Assembly (NCBI GenBank): GCA_030654175.1
Contig: JAURXZ010000001.1
Coordinates: 248,001 to 312,000 of the forward strand
DNA from: Bacteroidia bacterium
Lineage (GTDB): Bacteria > Bacteroidota > Bacteroidia > 2-12-FULL-35-15
Direction: 5' to 3'
Length of the DNA: 64,000 nt
Shown here: positions 37,253-46,057 of the stretch, piece by piece
Position numbering within the stretch: position 1 is the stretch's first letter
Layout: the number at the start of each line of letters is the position of its first letter
Notes under the pieces: generated by a model
Told to the model about the DNA's origin: nothing
The model's input: the letters and a program-made list of their open reading frames with translations, nothing else
Database searches by the model: none
Position numbers and translations under genes: made by a program

Positions 37253-38470
37253 TTATATGCCTGACATCAACAGATTGATATCCTTATAAGGAAGTTTAAA
37301 CATTTCTCCCAATACACGATTAGTAAGTTTACCATCGTAAATATATATTCCATTACGAACACCTTCATCTTTGCGCAACATGTTTTTTACGCCACCTTCT
37401 TCACCGATATTTAAAAGGATAGGAGCAAAGATGGTACTTAATGCATAAGAAGCAGTGCGTGAAACACGTGAAGCAATATTAGGAACGCAATAATGAATAA
37501 CACCAAACTTTCTGAACACAGGCTTGGCATGATTGGTTACTTCGGATGTTTCAAAACAACCACCCTGATCTATACTTACGTCAATGATCACTGAACCGGT
37601 TTTCATTTCACTTACCATTTCAGATGTTACCACAAGTGGTGTACGTCCATGTTGTGAGCGCATTGCACCAATAACAACATCGGCAGTTTTTAAATGTTTT
37701 GCTAAAACGCGTGGTTGAATTACGGATGTGAAAATTCGTGTTCCAATATCACTTTGTAAACGTCTTAAACGATAAATAGAGTTGTCAAACACCTTTACAG
37801 ATGCACCTAATCCCAATGCAGCACGGGTGGCAAACTCACCAACGGTACCGGCACCAATGATCACTACCTCAGTAGGGGAGATTCCGGAGATACCTCCCAA
37901 AATCGAACCTTGTCCATTGTTTACATTACTCAAATACTCTGCTGCAATTAATATAGAGGTGCTGCCTGCAATTTCACCCATAGAGCGGATAACAGTATAA
38001 ATACCATCATCATCTTTAATCCAGTCGAAAGCAATAGCAGTAATTCTTTTAGCCATTAATTGTTTAAGGAAATCTTCAGGCTGAACAGTAAGCTGTAATG
38101 CAGAAATGAGTGTTTGGTTTTGCTGCATCATTTCAATTTCCTGTGGTGAAGGAGGTGCTACCTTTAAAATAAGGGTTGCTTTATACACCTCTTCGGCACT
38201 ATATACAATTTCAGCTCCTGCTTCACTATAATCGTGGTCCTGGAAATTTGCCATTTTACCGGCATTGGTTTCTATAACTATATGATGTCCGTTATTAACA
38301 AGCAATGCAACAGCATCTGGCACAAGGGCTACACGGTTCTCCTGAAAAGAGGTTTCTTTGGGAATACCAATAAATAGTTTGCTTTTTTTACGACCCACTT
38401 CAAGCGTTTCTTCTTGTGGCATTAAAGCTATTTGGGTTAACGATGCAAGAAGTTCTTTGGATGTTTTCAT
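37253..38470 (-). CDS. ald: Alanine dehydrogenase / NAD(P) transhydrogenase alpha-like family
   Basis: 405 residues. The N-terminal AlaDh/PNT domain has IGIPKETSFQENRVALVPDAV (about 33-53) and NGHHIVIETNAGK with AVALV Lys/Arg contacts; the NAD-binding domain has VVIIGAGTVGEFATRAALGLGASVKVFD (about 208-235, G-x-G-x-x-G). VIIDVSIDQGGCFETSE is a diagnostic alanine-dehydrogenase segment. It converts L-alanine to pyruvate and ammonia with NAD+. It is ~35 residues longer than typical Ald at the N-terminus. A TAACTTTG box lies 35 bp upstream. Confidence 0.85.
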   Translation of the reverse strand: MKTSKELLASLTQIALMPQEETLEVGRKKSKLFIGIPKETSFQENRVALVPDAVALLVNNGHHIVIETNAGKMANFQDHDYSEAGAEIVYSAEEVYKATLILKVAPPSPQEIEMMQQNQTLISALQLTVQPEDFLKQLMAKRITAIAFDWIKDDDGIYTVIRSMGEIAGSTSILIAAEYLSNVNNGQGSILGGISGISPTEVVIIGAGTVGEFATRAALGLGASVKVFDNSIYRLRRLQSDIGTRIFTSVIQPRVLAKHLKTADVVIGAMRSQHGRTPLVVTSEMVSEMKTGSVIIDVSIDQGGCFETSEVTNHAKPVFRKFGVIHYCVPNIASRVSRTASYALSTIFAPILLNIGEEGGVKNMLRKDEGVRNGIYIYDGKLTNRVLGEMFKLPYKDINLLMSGI

Positions 38471-38504
38471 TTTTTTAATGAATGTAAGTTTGTAATAAGT
38501 CCGG

Positions 38505-38512
38505 CAAAGTTA
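38505..38512 (-). promoter_or_regulatory. Predicted ald promoter, -7 box
   Basis: Reading leftwards, TAACTTTG matches TAnnTTTG, about 35 bp before the ald ATG. No -33 box is visible. Confidence 0.35.
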
Positions 38513-38594
38513 TGAAATCTAATGACTATTTATTTAAATAGGAGAGGAGTTATCAAAGGAGGGGTGTTAATAGATATTAGATAACAGTTCTAAG

Positions 38595-38628
38595 ATCCAA
38601 CATCTAAAATCTAACATCCAACATCTAA
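38595..38628. repeat. Direct word repeat overlapping the tsaE stop codon
   Basis: ATCCAACATCTAA occurs at 38595-38607 and 38616-38628, separated by similar AAATCTAAC words. The second copy contains the tsaE stop codon (38625-38627). A C-poor stretch to the left (38541-38585, GGAGAGGAG, GGAGGGG, TAGATATTAGATA) may be its partner arm. Confidence 0.7.
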
Positions 38629-39044
38629 TTGTTGTTCGCGGAAATTGTTCGGATCTCGTCTTTCACAGTAATATTAACTCTTACGAAATCGGGAGGTAGT
38701 AATTCCGCTATTCTTTCGGGCCATTCAATAAAACAGTAGGCGTTGGAATAAAAATAATCCTCATAGCCCATGTCATAAGCTTCGGCTTCTGAATTAATTC
38801 GATAAAAATCGAAGTGGAAAATTTTTTCACCTTTTTCTGAAAGATATTCATTCACTATTGAAAAAGTAGGACTACTCACGGTATTGTTAACACCCATTAC
38901 CTCACATAATGATTTAATCAGAGTGGTTTTTCCTGCTCCCATCTGTCCATAAAAGGCAAATATTTTTTTATCCGGACAGGCAGCCAATAATTTCTTTGCA
39001 GCCGAAGGGAGTTCAGAAGTACTATTAATAATGATCTGTTGCAT
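38625..39044 (-). CDS. tsaE: tRNA threonylcarbamoyladenosine biosynthesis ATPase TsaE
   Basis: 139 residues, normal length. Walker A is FYGQMGAGKTTLIKSLC (about 30-46), with SSPTFSIVNEY (switch-like Thr), FHFDFYRI and CFIEWPERI, all hallmarks of TsaE. It powers the TsaB/TsaD complex that installs t6A37 in tRNAs reading ANN codons. Its start codon follows the porX stop with only 1 nt between, so the two genes are one operon. Confidence 0.93.
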   Translation of the reverse strand: MQQIIINSTSELPSAAKKLLAACPDKKIFAFYGQMGAGKTTLIKSLCEVMGVNNTVSSPTFSIVNEYLSEKGEKIFHFDFYRINSEAEAYDMGYEDYFYSNAYCFIEWPERIAELLPPDFVRVNITVKDEIRTISANNN

Positions 39045-39045
39045 T

Positions 39046-40599
39046 TTACTTAGCGCTCAATGTTATAAAAGGTATTATCATTTCTTCCAATGAAACTCCA
39101 CCATGCTGGAAAGTATTGCGGTAATAGTTTACGTAATAATTGAAATTGTTGGGATAGGCAAAAAACTTATCTTCTTTCACAAAAACAAAACTTGTGCTTA
39201 CATGTTGTTTTGGTAAAAATGCATCAGCCGGATTCCGAACCTCAAAAACATCTTTCTTTACATAATCCAGGCTTTTACCTTGCTTATACCGTAAATTGGT
39301 ATTTACATTTTTATCACCTACCACTTTGGATGGTTCGGTAACTTTAATGGTTCCATGATCAGTTGTGATTACCAGTTTGCATTTTTTAGCTGCAATTTGC
39401 TTTAAAATATCATGTAAAGGAGAATGCTCAAACCATGATAAAGTAATGGAACGATATGCTTTTTCATCATCAGCCAATTCCCTGATTATTTCCATTTCGG
39501 TACGGGCATGGGATAGCATATCTACAAAGTTATATACGATCACATTCAACTTGTTTTGCATTAAGTTGCTCATGTTCTCCGATAATTTTTTACCAGCTGC
39601 ATGATTGGTAATTTTATTGTAACTTGTTTTCACATCCTTACCAAGGCGTTTCAGTTGCTCAAGAAGCAATTCTTCCTCATGCAAATTTTTCCCGCCTTCT
39701 TCCTCATCATTCAACCATAATTTTGGAAAACGTTTTTCAATTTCCGAAGGCATTAATCCTGCAAAAAATGAATTACGGGCGTATTGAGTGGCAGTTGGCA
39801 AAATACTGCTGTATAGATCTTCTGTTTCTATTTTAAAATACTCGGATATGATGGGCTGGATAATTTTCCATTGATCATAACGCAAATTATCAATAAGTAC
39901 TAAAAAAGTGGTTTCAGGCTTATCAAGTAATGGAGCTACTTTGGCTTTGAAAAGTGTATGCGAAAACAAAGGAGGATTAGGTGTTTGACCATTCAACCAA
40001 CCTATATAATTATTTTCAATGAACTTACAGTATAACTTATTGGCTTCTTGTTTCTGCATTTTTAAGATCTCCATCATACTCTCATCTTTGCTAGTATCCA
40101 ACTCCAGTTCCCAATACACCAATTTTTTATACACCTCAACCCATTCAGCCCAATTTAACCGGTCACCAAGTGTCATACCGATCTGGCGGAATTCCTGCTG
40201 GTAATTGGAGGTGGTTTTTTCGCTGATAAGACGTTTGTTGTCTAAGGTCTTTTTCAGGGAAAGTAATATCTGATTAGGGTTAACAGGTTTTATCAGGTAG
40301 TCCGAAATTTTTGAACCAATAGCATCTTCCATCAAAAACTCTTCTTCACTTTTTGTGATCATTATAACAGGCAGTTCAGCATGTTTGGATTTCAGACGAT
40401 TGAGTGTTTCTAAACCTGAAAGACCGGGCATATTTTCATCAAGCAATACTGCCGAAAAGTGATTTTTTTCAACCAATTCCAAAGCCTCATCACCGCTGTT
40501 AGCCGTTTGTACTTCGTATCCTTTATCTTTCAAAAATAAAATATGTGGCTTTAATAGATCGATCTCGTCATCAGCCCAAAGTATGTGTATCTTATCCAT
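39046..40599 (-). CDS. porX: PorX: response regulator with PglZ domain, regulator of the type IX secretion system
   Basis: 517 residues. The N-terminal receiver domain has D10/D11, phospho-acceptor D54 (VLLDENMP), T82 (VIMIT) and K104 (YLIKP). A helical linker (about 120-210) leads to a PglZ/alkaline-phosphatase-like domain: LVLIDNLRYDQW with metal-binding Asp, SILPTATQYARNSFFAG with the Thr nucleophile position, NFVDMLSHARTEME, and TTDHGT with the Asp-His metal ligands. This is the PorX architecture, which with the kinase PorY controls T9SS gene expression in Porphyromonas and Flavobacterium; the PglZ part cleaves cyclic oligonucleotides. It is cotranscribed with tsaE. T9SS-tagged proteins elsewhere in this window are likely downstream beneficiaries. 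Confidence 0.92.
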   Translation of the reverse strand: MDKIHILWADDEIDLLKPHILFLKDKGYEVQTANSGDEALELVEKNHFSAVLLDENMPGLSGLETLNRLKSKHAELPVIMITKSEEEFLMEDAIGSKISDYLIKPVNPNQILLSLKKTLDNKRLISEKTTSNYQQEFRQIGMTLGDRLNWAEWVEVYKKLVYWELELDTSKDESMMEILKMQKQEANKLYCKFIENNYIGWLNGQTPNPPLFSHTLFKAKVAPLLDKPETTFLVLIDNLRYDQWKIIQPIISEYFKIETEDLYSSILPTATQYARNSFFAGLMPSEIEKRFPKLWLNDEEEGGKNLHEEELLLEQLKRLGKDVKTSYNKITNHAAGKKLSENMSNLMQNKLNVIVYNFVDMLSHARTEMEIIRELADDEKAYRSITLSWFEHSPLHDILKQIAAKKCKLVITTDHGTIKVTEPSKVVGDKNVNTNLRYKQGKSLDYVKKDVFEVRNPADAFLPKQHVSTSFVFVKEDKFFAYPNNFNYYVNYYRNTFQHGGVSLEEMIIPFITLSAK

Positions 40600-40737
40600 A
40601 TTATAAATTATTAAATATTGGTTTCATTCTTGAAATTGTAAAGTTAAACGAATGTACTCTTAATTATATTGTTTTAAAGTTTTTAACATTATTTGGGACT
40701 ATTGACAAACACTCATTATCAATATCCCCCTGGTTAT

Positions 40738-41322
40738 CTATTCACTCTTCAATTTTCGAATAATATCTGCTAAAGACTTCCCAAGGTTTTCGATAGAAGC
40801 ATGTAATTTTTCATCTTTCAGTTTTCCGTTTTCATCAAAAGCGTCTTTGGCATGCGGCACTGCAATTTGTTTTGGCAAAACCATAACCTTAATGTTCCCT
40901 AAAATCCATCTTAGAGCAGAAAGTCCGCGCAAACCTCCCAATGCCCCATCTGAAGCGCTCATCAGGCAAGCCACTTTACCATCAAATGCTTTTAAGGGTG
41001 TCATTCCTTTAACAGGACGGGAAACCCAGTCGATAGTGTTTTTTAATACACCAGAAACAGAACTATTATACTCTGGAGAAGCGATCAGAAAACCATGGTG
41101 TTCTATCATCAGGTCCATCAATTTTTTTCCATTTTCAGGAATTCCATGTTCCTTTTCAAAGTCACCATCATAAAGAGGCATAGGGAAATCCCGTAGATCT
41201 ATTATTGTTACTTCTGCCCCTGCATTTCTGGCACCCTCCGCAGCAATTGCTAATACTTTTTTATTAAACGAGTCTTGACGGGTACTGCCCGCAAAAGCCA
41301 ATATTTTCGGTTTAGATTCCAC
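40738..41322 (-). CDS. NADPH-dependent FMN reductase
   Basis: 194 residues, flavodoxin-like fold. The phosphate-binding loop is ILAFAGSTRQDSFNKKVL (about 6-23), followed by DLRDFPMPLYDGD and SPEYNSSVSGVLKNTIDWVSRP (about 83-104), the standard motif of the FMN_red/ArsH/ChrR family. It reduces FMN or quinones and metal oxyanions with NADPH. The upstream gap carries junction repeats (41493-41590 and 41623-41719) separating it from fahA. Confidence 0.88.
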   Translation of the reverse strand: MESKPKILAFAGSTRQDSFNKKVLAIAAEGARNAGAEVTIIDLRDFPMPLYDGDFEKEHGIPENGKKLMDLMIEHHGFLIASPEYNSSVSGVLKNTIDWVSRPVKGMTPLKAFDGKVACLMSASDGALGGLRGLSALRWILGNIKVMVLPKQIAVPHAKDAFDENGKLKDEKLHASIENLGKSLADIIRKLKSE

Positions 41323-41492
41323 TTATTTCTTTTAATTGCAATTTTAATCCAACATTGTCCGGTTTAGGCTTAATATTCGTTAAAAGCCTGTTTTTAATAG
41401 CTGAGAAAAAGTGTTGAGAAAAGAAAAAACCGGGTAAGAGATTTCTGAGAGGGGAGAAGAGTTTTATGTAAATATGATAAAATAGATCTTTT

Positions 41493-41590
41493 TTTTTTTT
41501 GCGAACGTTGTGCAAAAGCTTTGTGAACTTTGTGGTAAAAAAAACTTAAGCGCAAGAACTCAAAGCGAATCGTAAAGGACCGCAAAGATT
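41493..41590. repeat. Word array of the CTTTGTGAACTTTGTGG type
   Basis: The left part (41500-41545) has TTTGCGAACGTTGTG and CTTTGTGAACTTTGTGG. The right part (41550-41588) has the complementary style words CAAAGCGAATCG and ACCGCAAAG. The arms are imperfect reverse complements. Same class as the repeat at 18248-18303. Confidence 0.65.
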
Positions 41591-41622
41591 AAAATAAAAG
41601 CTGATAATCAAATGGAGAGGAG

Positions 41623-41719
41623 TTTGCGTGAGGGATTGCAGCGAAAATCCTTTCCCGATTTTTATCGGGAAAGATTGAAGCGGAAAGCCCGCCCCGCAGC
41701 GCAGCGAAGGTACACGCCC
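41623..41719 (+). repeat. Stem-loop repeat element, copy 3 of 3
   Basis: It starts TTTGCGTGAGGGATTGCAG and ends TACACGCCC. The first hairpin is TTTCCCGAT / ATCGGGAAA, a perfect 9-bp stem. The GAAGCGGAAAGCCC segment is shared with copy 2. It lies downstream of fahA. Confidence 0.8.
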
Positions 41720-41754
41720 AAATAAATCGAAAATGATAATAATTGAAAAGAAAC

Positions 41755-43026
41755 CTATTTAGCCTCCAATACTTTGCCTTTGGCTTCACCAAATCCAATA
41801 CGTACACCGTTTTTTTCGCAATACCCGCGCATGATCACTGTATCATTATCATTGATGAATTTGCGTTCGCTGCCATCTTTTAATGTAACAGGTTTGGTTC
41901 CTTTCCAGGAAAGTTCAAGCATAGAGCCGTAAGAATCAGGTGTTGGCCCGCTAATGGTGCCGGAAGCCATCAGATCACCAATATTAATATTGCAGCCATT
42001 TGAAGTATGGTGCGCCAATTGCTGCTCCATGGTCCAGTACATAAATTTATAGTTGGATTTACAAATGTTAGTTTCTTCGCCTTTTTCGGGTTGAATTGCA
42101 ACTTCAAGATTAATGTCGATGTTTTTATCTCCTTTGTATTCAAGATAAGGAAGCACTTTGGGCTCTTGTTTGTATCCGGCAGTGCGGAATGGTTCCAAGG
42201 CATCCAATGTAACTATCCAGGGTGAAATTGTAGAAGCGAAATTTTTAGCCAAAAATGGTCCCAGTGGAACATATTCCCATGTTTGGATGTCGCGAGCACT
42301 CCAATCGTTGAATAAAGCTAATCCAAAAATATGATCATCAGCAGCTTCTGTTGAAACGGAATCCCCTAATTGTGTTTGTTTTCCAATAATAAAGCCCACT
42401 TCCAATTCAAAATCCAATAATTTAGTAGGTCCAAAAACAGGAGAGTCAGCATCAGCAGGTTTTGTTTGTCCTTTTGGACGGTGAAAAGGCGTGCCTGAAA
42501 CAATGATGGAGGAAGCCCGTCCGTGATAGCCTACAGGTAAGTGTTTCCAGTTAGGTAATAAAGCATTTGCGGGGTCGCGAAACATAGTTCCTACATTTGT
42601 TGCATGATCCACGCTGGAATAAAAATCGGTATAATCGCCTACTTTTACAGGCATTTGCATTTGCACATTACTCATAAAATTTAAAACCTTATATCTGGCA
42701 TCTTTATTATCGCGCAAATCGGGATTATTAATGCTTAAGAGATTAGAAATGCGGTGACGTAATGATCTGCACAATGGTTTACCCAATGCAATAAAATCAT
42801 TCAGGTATTGATTACTGAAAACCGAGTCATCAATTTTGAAATCATCTAAAAAACCCAGTTTATTAAGTACGGATAAGTCAAGTACCTGATCTCCAATAGC
42901 TATACCAACACGGGAGTTGGAACTTTGAGTTTTGAAAATTCCGAAAGGTAAATTCTGTATTGGAAAATCACTGTTCGAAGGTACTTCTATCCATGATTTT
43001 AATGAAGGGTCGTTTGCTTTTATCAT
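41755..43026 (-). CDS. fahA: Fumarylacetoacetase
   Basis: 423 residues, the usual length. It hydrolyses fumarylacetoacetate to fumarate and acetoacetate, the last step of tyrosine and phenylalanine breakdown. The N-terminal SH3-like domain (about 1-115, FGIFKTQSSNSRVGIAIGDQVLDL) is followed by the catalytic FAH domain with DFYSSVDHATNVGTMFRD (catalytic His), LDFELEVGFIIG (metal-binding Glu residues), LFNDWSARDIQTWEYVPLGPFLAKNF (metal-binding Asp, Lys) and LMASGTISGP. No other tyrosine-degradation gene is adjacent, so it stands alone. Confidence 0.95.
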   Translation of the reverse strand: MIKANDPSLKSWIEVPSNSDFPIQNLPFGIFKTQSSNSRVGIAIGDQVLDLSVLNKLGFLDDFKIDDSVFSNQYLNDFIALGKPLCRSLRHRISNLLSINNPDLRDNKDARYKVLNFMSNVQMQMPVKVGDYTDFYSSVDHATNVGTMFRDPANALLPNWKHLPVGYHGRASSIIVSGTPFHRPKGQTKPADADSPVFGPTKLLDFELEVGFIIGKQTQLGDSVSTEAADDHIFGLALFNDWSARDIQTWEYVPLGPFLAKNFASTISPWIVTLDALEPFRTAGYKQEPKVLPYLEYKGDKNIDINLEVAIQPEKGEETNICKSNYKFMYWTMEQQLAHHTSNGCNINIGDLMASGTISGPTPDSYGSMLELSWKGTKPVTLKDGSERKFINDNDTVIMRGYCEKNGVRIGFGEAKGKVLEAK

Positions 43027-43030
43027 TCGG

Positions 43031-43038
43031 CAAAAATA
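43031..43038 (-). promoter_or_regulatory. Predicted fahA promoter, -7 box
   Basis: Reading leftwards, TATTTTTG matches TAnnTTTG, only 5 bp from the fahA ATG, implying a very short or leaderless transcript if real. Confidence 0.3.
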
Positions 43039-43178
43039 GCAAATTCAATCAGATAATGAGGCTATTTGGAAATGAGTTTTGAGTAATTAGCAAAAGGCCA
43101 ATAAGCAGGCTCTAATTTGGAAATAATTAATTTTATTTTCAAATTAACAAATTTTTTAATTATCTAATTGATTTATTA

Positions 43179-43186
43179 TATCTTTG
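43179..43186 (+). promoter_or_regulatory. Predicted promoter of the DUF5723 gene, -7 box
   Basis: TATCTTTG matches TAnnTTTG, 28 bp before the ATG at 43214. This box overlaps the TTG that a longer reading frame would use as a start, another reason to prefer 43214. Confidence 0.4.
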
Positions 43187-43213
43187 ACTTTTTGCACAGG
43201 ACATAATTATTTT

Positions 43214-44740
43214 ATGAGAAAAATTTTTATCCTTTTTATTTCGTTACTATCCTTCTTTTCAGCAGTATCTCAGGAAAGACTGGGTATGGCCAACAGTAAC
43301 TATTCCAGTGTTAATAGCATATTTCTTAACCCTTCATCTTCGGTAGATTCACGAACTTTAATGCAGTTCAATCTGGTAGGGGCCAATATATACGTGATGA
43401 ATAACCTGGTGTACATGCCAAAATTCAGGGTTTGGATGGACAAAAGTTCTGATTTGCAGGATCCAAAGCTTAATACTTCCGGCCCTTTCAAAAAATTTCT
43501 ATACACCAAAGCTGAAATTAACGGGCCCACACTTGTAGTGAGCAACAAGGAAATAGGCTATGGCTTTTTTATAAGAGGGCGAGTGGAGGCAAGTGTTAAT
43601 AATATACCGGAGGAGCTCACCAATTTATTGATCGAACAAAAGATCGACACTGCTAAAAATTTAGATATTGATATTAGAAATACAAGAATAAGCCAAATGG
43701 CATGGGTAGAATATGGCGTGAATTTCGGAAAGATGTATTTCAAACATGGAACTGAAATGATCACTTTAGGAGGTAATGCTAAATACCTTACCGGGATCAA
43801 TATTGCCTATGGGAATATTTTCAGGCTTAATGCCCAGGTTAATGATACCAAATTGGATATTGCAAATCTTAGGGCTAAAATCAGATACAATGAACCAGGC
43901 TGGAATACCGGAAAAGGGATAGGTATAGATTTTGGTATAACCTATAAAAAGACCCTGAAATATTTAGAGAACTATTATGCAAATTCCCCAAAATCAAATT
44001 GTAAATACATTGATTATAAATACAAATTTGGTCTGTCTTTATTAGATCTGGGGGCAATACGATTTACTCAAAACACCTTTATAGGAGATGTTTCCGGAAG
44101 CACATTAATTACAGATTTTAAACACACTGATCTTGACTCAGTGATCCGTGCAGATTTTAACGTTACTCAGCAAAAGAACCAGCCCATTATGGCTTGTCTT
44201 CCAACAGCTATCAGTGCACAGGCTGATTTTAATCTAGGCCATCATTTTTACTTTAATGCTTCTGCAATACAGGGTTTAACTACAGCAAGAATAATTGGGG
44301 TACAACGTACCAATTTAGTATCTGCAGCGATCCGTTATGAACGTAGGAATTTTGAAGTAGCTATTCCCCTTACCTTGCACAGGTATATATATCCCCAGCT
44401 TGGATTTGCTTTCCGGTTCAGGACTTTTGTATTAGGCCTGGATAATGTGCTGCCTCTTGTGGTAAAAAATAATACGTATGGGGCTAGTGTGTATTTTAAT
44501 CTGGGTATTGCTTTGTTTAAAAATCCTGCCTGCAAGGCTTCTAAACCGAGATATATTGCTCCTAAAAAGAACTACGAAGGATATACATTCCTCTCTCTTA
44601 AAAACAAAAGCAAAAGACGCATTGCTGCTGATGGAAAAGGTGAGGCACCTGATACTGTGGGTAGTAAAGGTAAAAAAGCTTCCAGGAAAAAAGGCAAGAA
44701 AAAAGGAATATTCAAATCCAGAAGAAGTAGAAAACTATAA
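43214..44740 (+). CDS. DUF5723-family outer-membrane protein
   Basis: 508 residues from the ATG at 43214. The signal peptide (1-20, FILFISLLSFFSAVSQ) is followed by GMANSNYSSVNSIFLNPSSSVDSRTLMQFNLVG, a motif shared with PorV/FadL-like and DUF5723 barrels. Alternating strands continue throughout (FGITYKKTLKYLENYY, FYFNASAIQGLTTARI, YPQLGFAFRFRTFVLGLDNVLP). The tail (about 440-508) is strongly basic (KKASRKKGKKKGIFKSRRSRK), unusual for an outer-membrane protein and perhaps disordered or periplasmic. Similar proteins are common in Bacteroidota; no function is established. Confidence 0.8.
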   Translation: MRKIFILFISLLSFFSAVSQERLGMANSNYSSVNSIFLNPSSSVDSRTLMQFNLVGANIYVMNNLVYMPKFRVWMDKSSDLQDPKLNTSGPFKKFLYTKAEINGPTLVVSNKEIGYGFFIRGRVEASVNNIPEELTNLLIEQKIDTAKNLDIDIRNTRISQMAWVEYGVNFGKMYFKHGTEMITLGGNAKYLTGINIAYGNIFRLNAQVNDTKLDIANLRAKIRYNEPGWNTGKGIGIDFGITYKKTLKYLENYYANSPKSNCKYIDYKYKFGLSLLDLGAIRFTQNTFIGDVSGSTLITDFKHTDLDSVIRADFNVTQQKNQPIMACLPTAISAQADFNLGHHFYFNASAIQGLTTARIIGVQRTNLVSAAIRYERRNFEVAIPLTLHRYIYPQLGFAFRFRTFVLGLDNVLPLVVKNNTYGASVYFNLGIALFKNPACKASKPRYIAPKKNYEGYTFLSLKNKSKRRIAADGKGEAPDTVGSKGKKASRKKGKKKGIFKSRRSRKL

Positions 44741-44904
44741 TGTTTTTGGTTTTAAGCCGGCCGGCTGTTTACTATCAACAACTGAAGACAAAAAGACCAT
44801 TCCTCAGCGTTTTAGATTTGTTTAATTTTCATTTATTATTACATAATCCGCTCTTTAACAGGCTTTTAAATCATTTTTTTGGAAGCATAGAATATTTATT
44901 AAAT

Positions 44905-44946
44905 CAAAACAAAACCCCTAACAAAGTTTCAAACTTTATCAGGGGC
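44905..44946 (-). terminator. Terminator of the transketolase C-terminal subunit gene
   Basis: Read on the minus strand, CCCCT ... AGGGG (44941-44945 with 44915-44919) encloses an inner stem of AAAGTTT/AAACTTT and is followed by TTTTGTTTTG. Confidence 0.75.
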
Positions 44947-45032
44947 ATAAGCTAAGAACATAAGTTCTTATAAATTTCAAATAACCTTTCAGCGATTAAG
45001 CATAAAGAAGACTTTATTGGTATAAACTTCTT

Positions 45033-46004
45033 TTATAAAACAACTGAGGCTGGTTTTCTACTCATCACCTTTTTTACTGCATTAACAATATTCACAGTAT
45101 CCAGGCCATATTTGGTCATCAACTGATCAGGCGTTCCACTTTCTCCAAAACTGTCATTTACCGCCACCATTTCAATTGGTGTAGGAAGTTCGCGGGCTAG
45201 TAACTGAGCGATACTATCGCCAAGGCCACCATTCATTTGATGTTCTTCCGCTGTAACCACACAACGTGTTTTTTTTGCGGATGCAATTACTGCTGCATTA
45301 TCTAAAGGTTTGATGGTATGAATATTTATGATTTCCACACTGATTCCCTGAGCAGCCAATTGTTCTCCTGCTTCAATAGCTTTCCAAACCAAATGTCCGG
45401 TTGCAAAAATGGTTACATCAGTTCCTTCGTTAAGCATCACTGCTTTACCGATCTCAAATTTTTGATCGTTCGGAGTGAAATTAGGAACATTCGGGCGGCC
45501 AAAACGAAGATAAACCGGGCCAACATACTCCGCAATAGCAATAGTTGCTGCTTTGGTCTGGTTATAATCGCAAGGATTAATAACTACCATTCCCGGTAAC
45601 ATTTTCATTAACCCCAGATCTTCTAATATCTGATGAGTAGCACCATCTTCGCCAAGGGTTAAACCGGCATGTGAAGCGCATATTTTTACATTTTTGTTAG
45701 AATAGGCAATTGACTGGCGGATTTGATCATAAACACGGCCTGTAGAGAAATTGGCAAAAGTACCTGTAAAAGGTATTTTACCACCAATGGTTAAACCTGC
45801 AGCAATACCCATCATATTGGCCTCAGCAATACCAATTTGAAAAAATCGCTCCGGATGATCTTTTGCAAATGCATCCATTTTTAAGGATCCTGTTAAGTCA
45901 GCGCACAATGCCACTACGTTAGGATTATTTTTTCCTAATTCAGATAATCCAGCTCCAAAGCCTGAACGGGTATCTTTTTTTTCAGTATACGTGTATTTTT
46001 TCAT
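45033..46004 (-). CDS. Transketolase, C-terminal (pyrimidine-binding) subunit
   Basis: 323 residues. Corresponds to the Pyr domain and C-terminal domain of a full-length transketolase: TRSGFGAGLSELGKNNPNVVALCADLTGS, RFFQIGIAEANMMGIAAGLTIGG (catalytic Glu that activates thiamine diphosphate), ASHAGLTLGEDGATHQILEDLGLM, and the C-terminal GHLVWKAIEAGEQL ... EEHQMNGGLGDSIAQLLA. It forms the active enzyme with the N-terminal subunit at 48036. The two genes are separated by two unrelated genes, unlike the usual side-by-side order. Confidence 0.92.
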   Translation of the reverse strand: MKKYTYTEKKDTRSGFGAGLSELGKNNPNVVALCADLTGSLKMDAFAKDHPERFFQIGIAEANMMGIAAGLTIGGKIPFTGTFANFSTGRVYDQIRQSIAYSNKNVKICASHAGLTLGEDGATHQILEDLGLMKMLPGMVVINPCDYNQTKAATIAIAEYVGPVYLRFGRPNVPNFTPNDQKFEIGKAVMLNEGTDVTIFATGHLVWKAIEAGEQLAAQGISVEIINIHTIKPLDNAAVIASAKKTRCVVTAEEHQMNGGLGDSIAQLLARELPTPIEMVAVNDSFGESGTPDQLMTKYGLDTVNIVNAVKKVMSRKPASVVL

Positions 46005-46057
46005 GTTTTTGGGTTATGCTATTTTCTTGGGGTTTAAAATTGTAGCCTTTTCAGCTA

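Noticed and set aside
41312..41585. Two overlapping minus-strand frames of 63-67 codons upstream of the FMN reductase
   Set aside because: They translate the CTTTGTGAACTTTGTGG repeat and overlap the reductase start; composition is repeat-derived.
41589..41807. Minus-strand frame of 72 codons beyond the fahA end
   Set aside because: It reads through the third stem-loop repeat and the fahA 3' end in another frame; no protein-like pattern.
43184..43213. TTG start adding 10 residues to the DUF5723 protein
   Set aside because: The TTG is part of a TATCTTTG promoter box, and the extension would precede an already complete signal peptide.
44755..44766. GC-rich 12-bp palindrome AGCCGGCCGGCT after the DUF5723 gene
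   Set aside because: No loop, no T-run and no conserved neighbour feature; a chance restriction-site-like palindrome is possible.
44740..44955. 71-codon plus-strand frame after the DUF5723 gene
   Set aside because: It overlaps the DUF5723 stop and runs into the transketolase terminator; hydrophobic low-complexity translation of AT-rich DNA.
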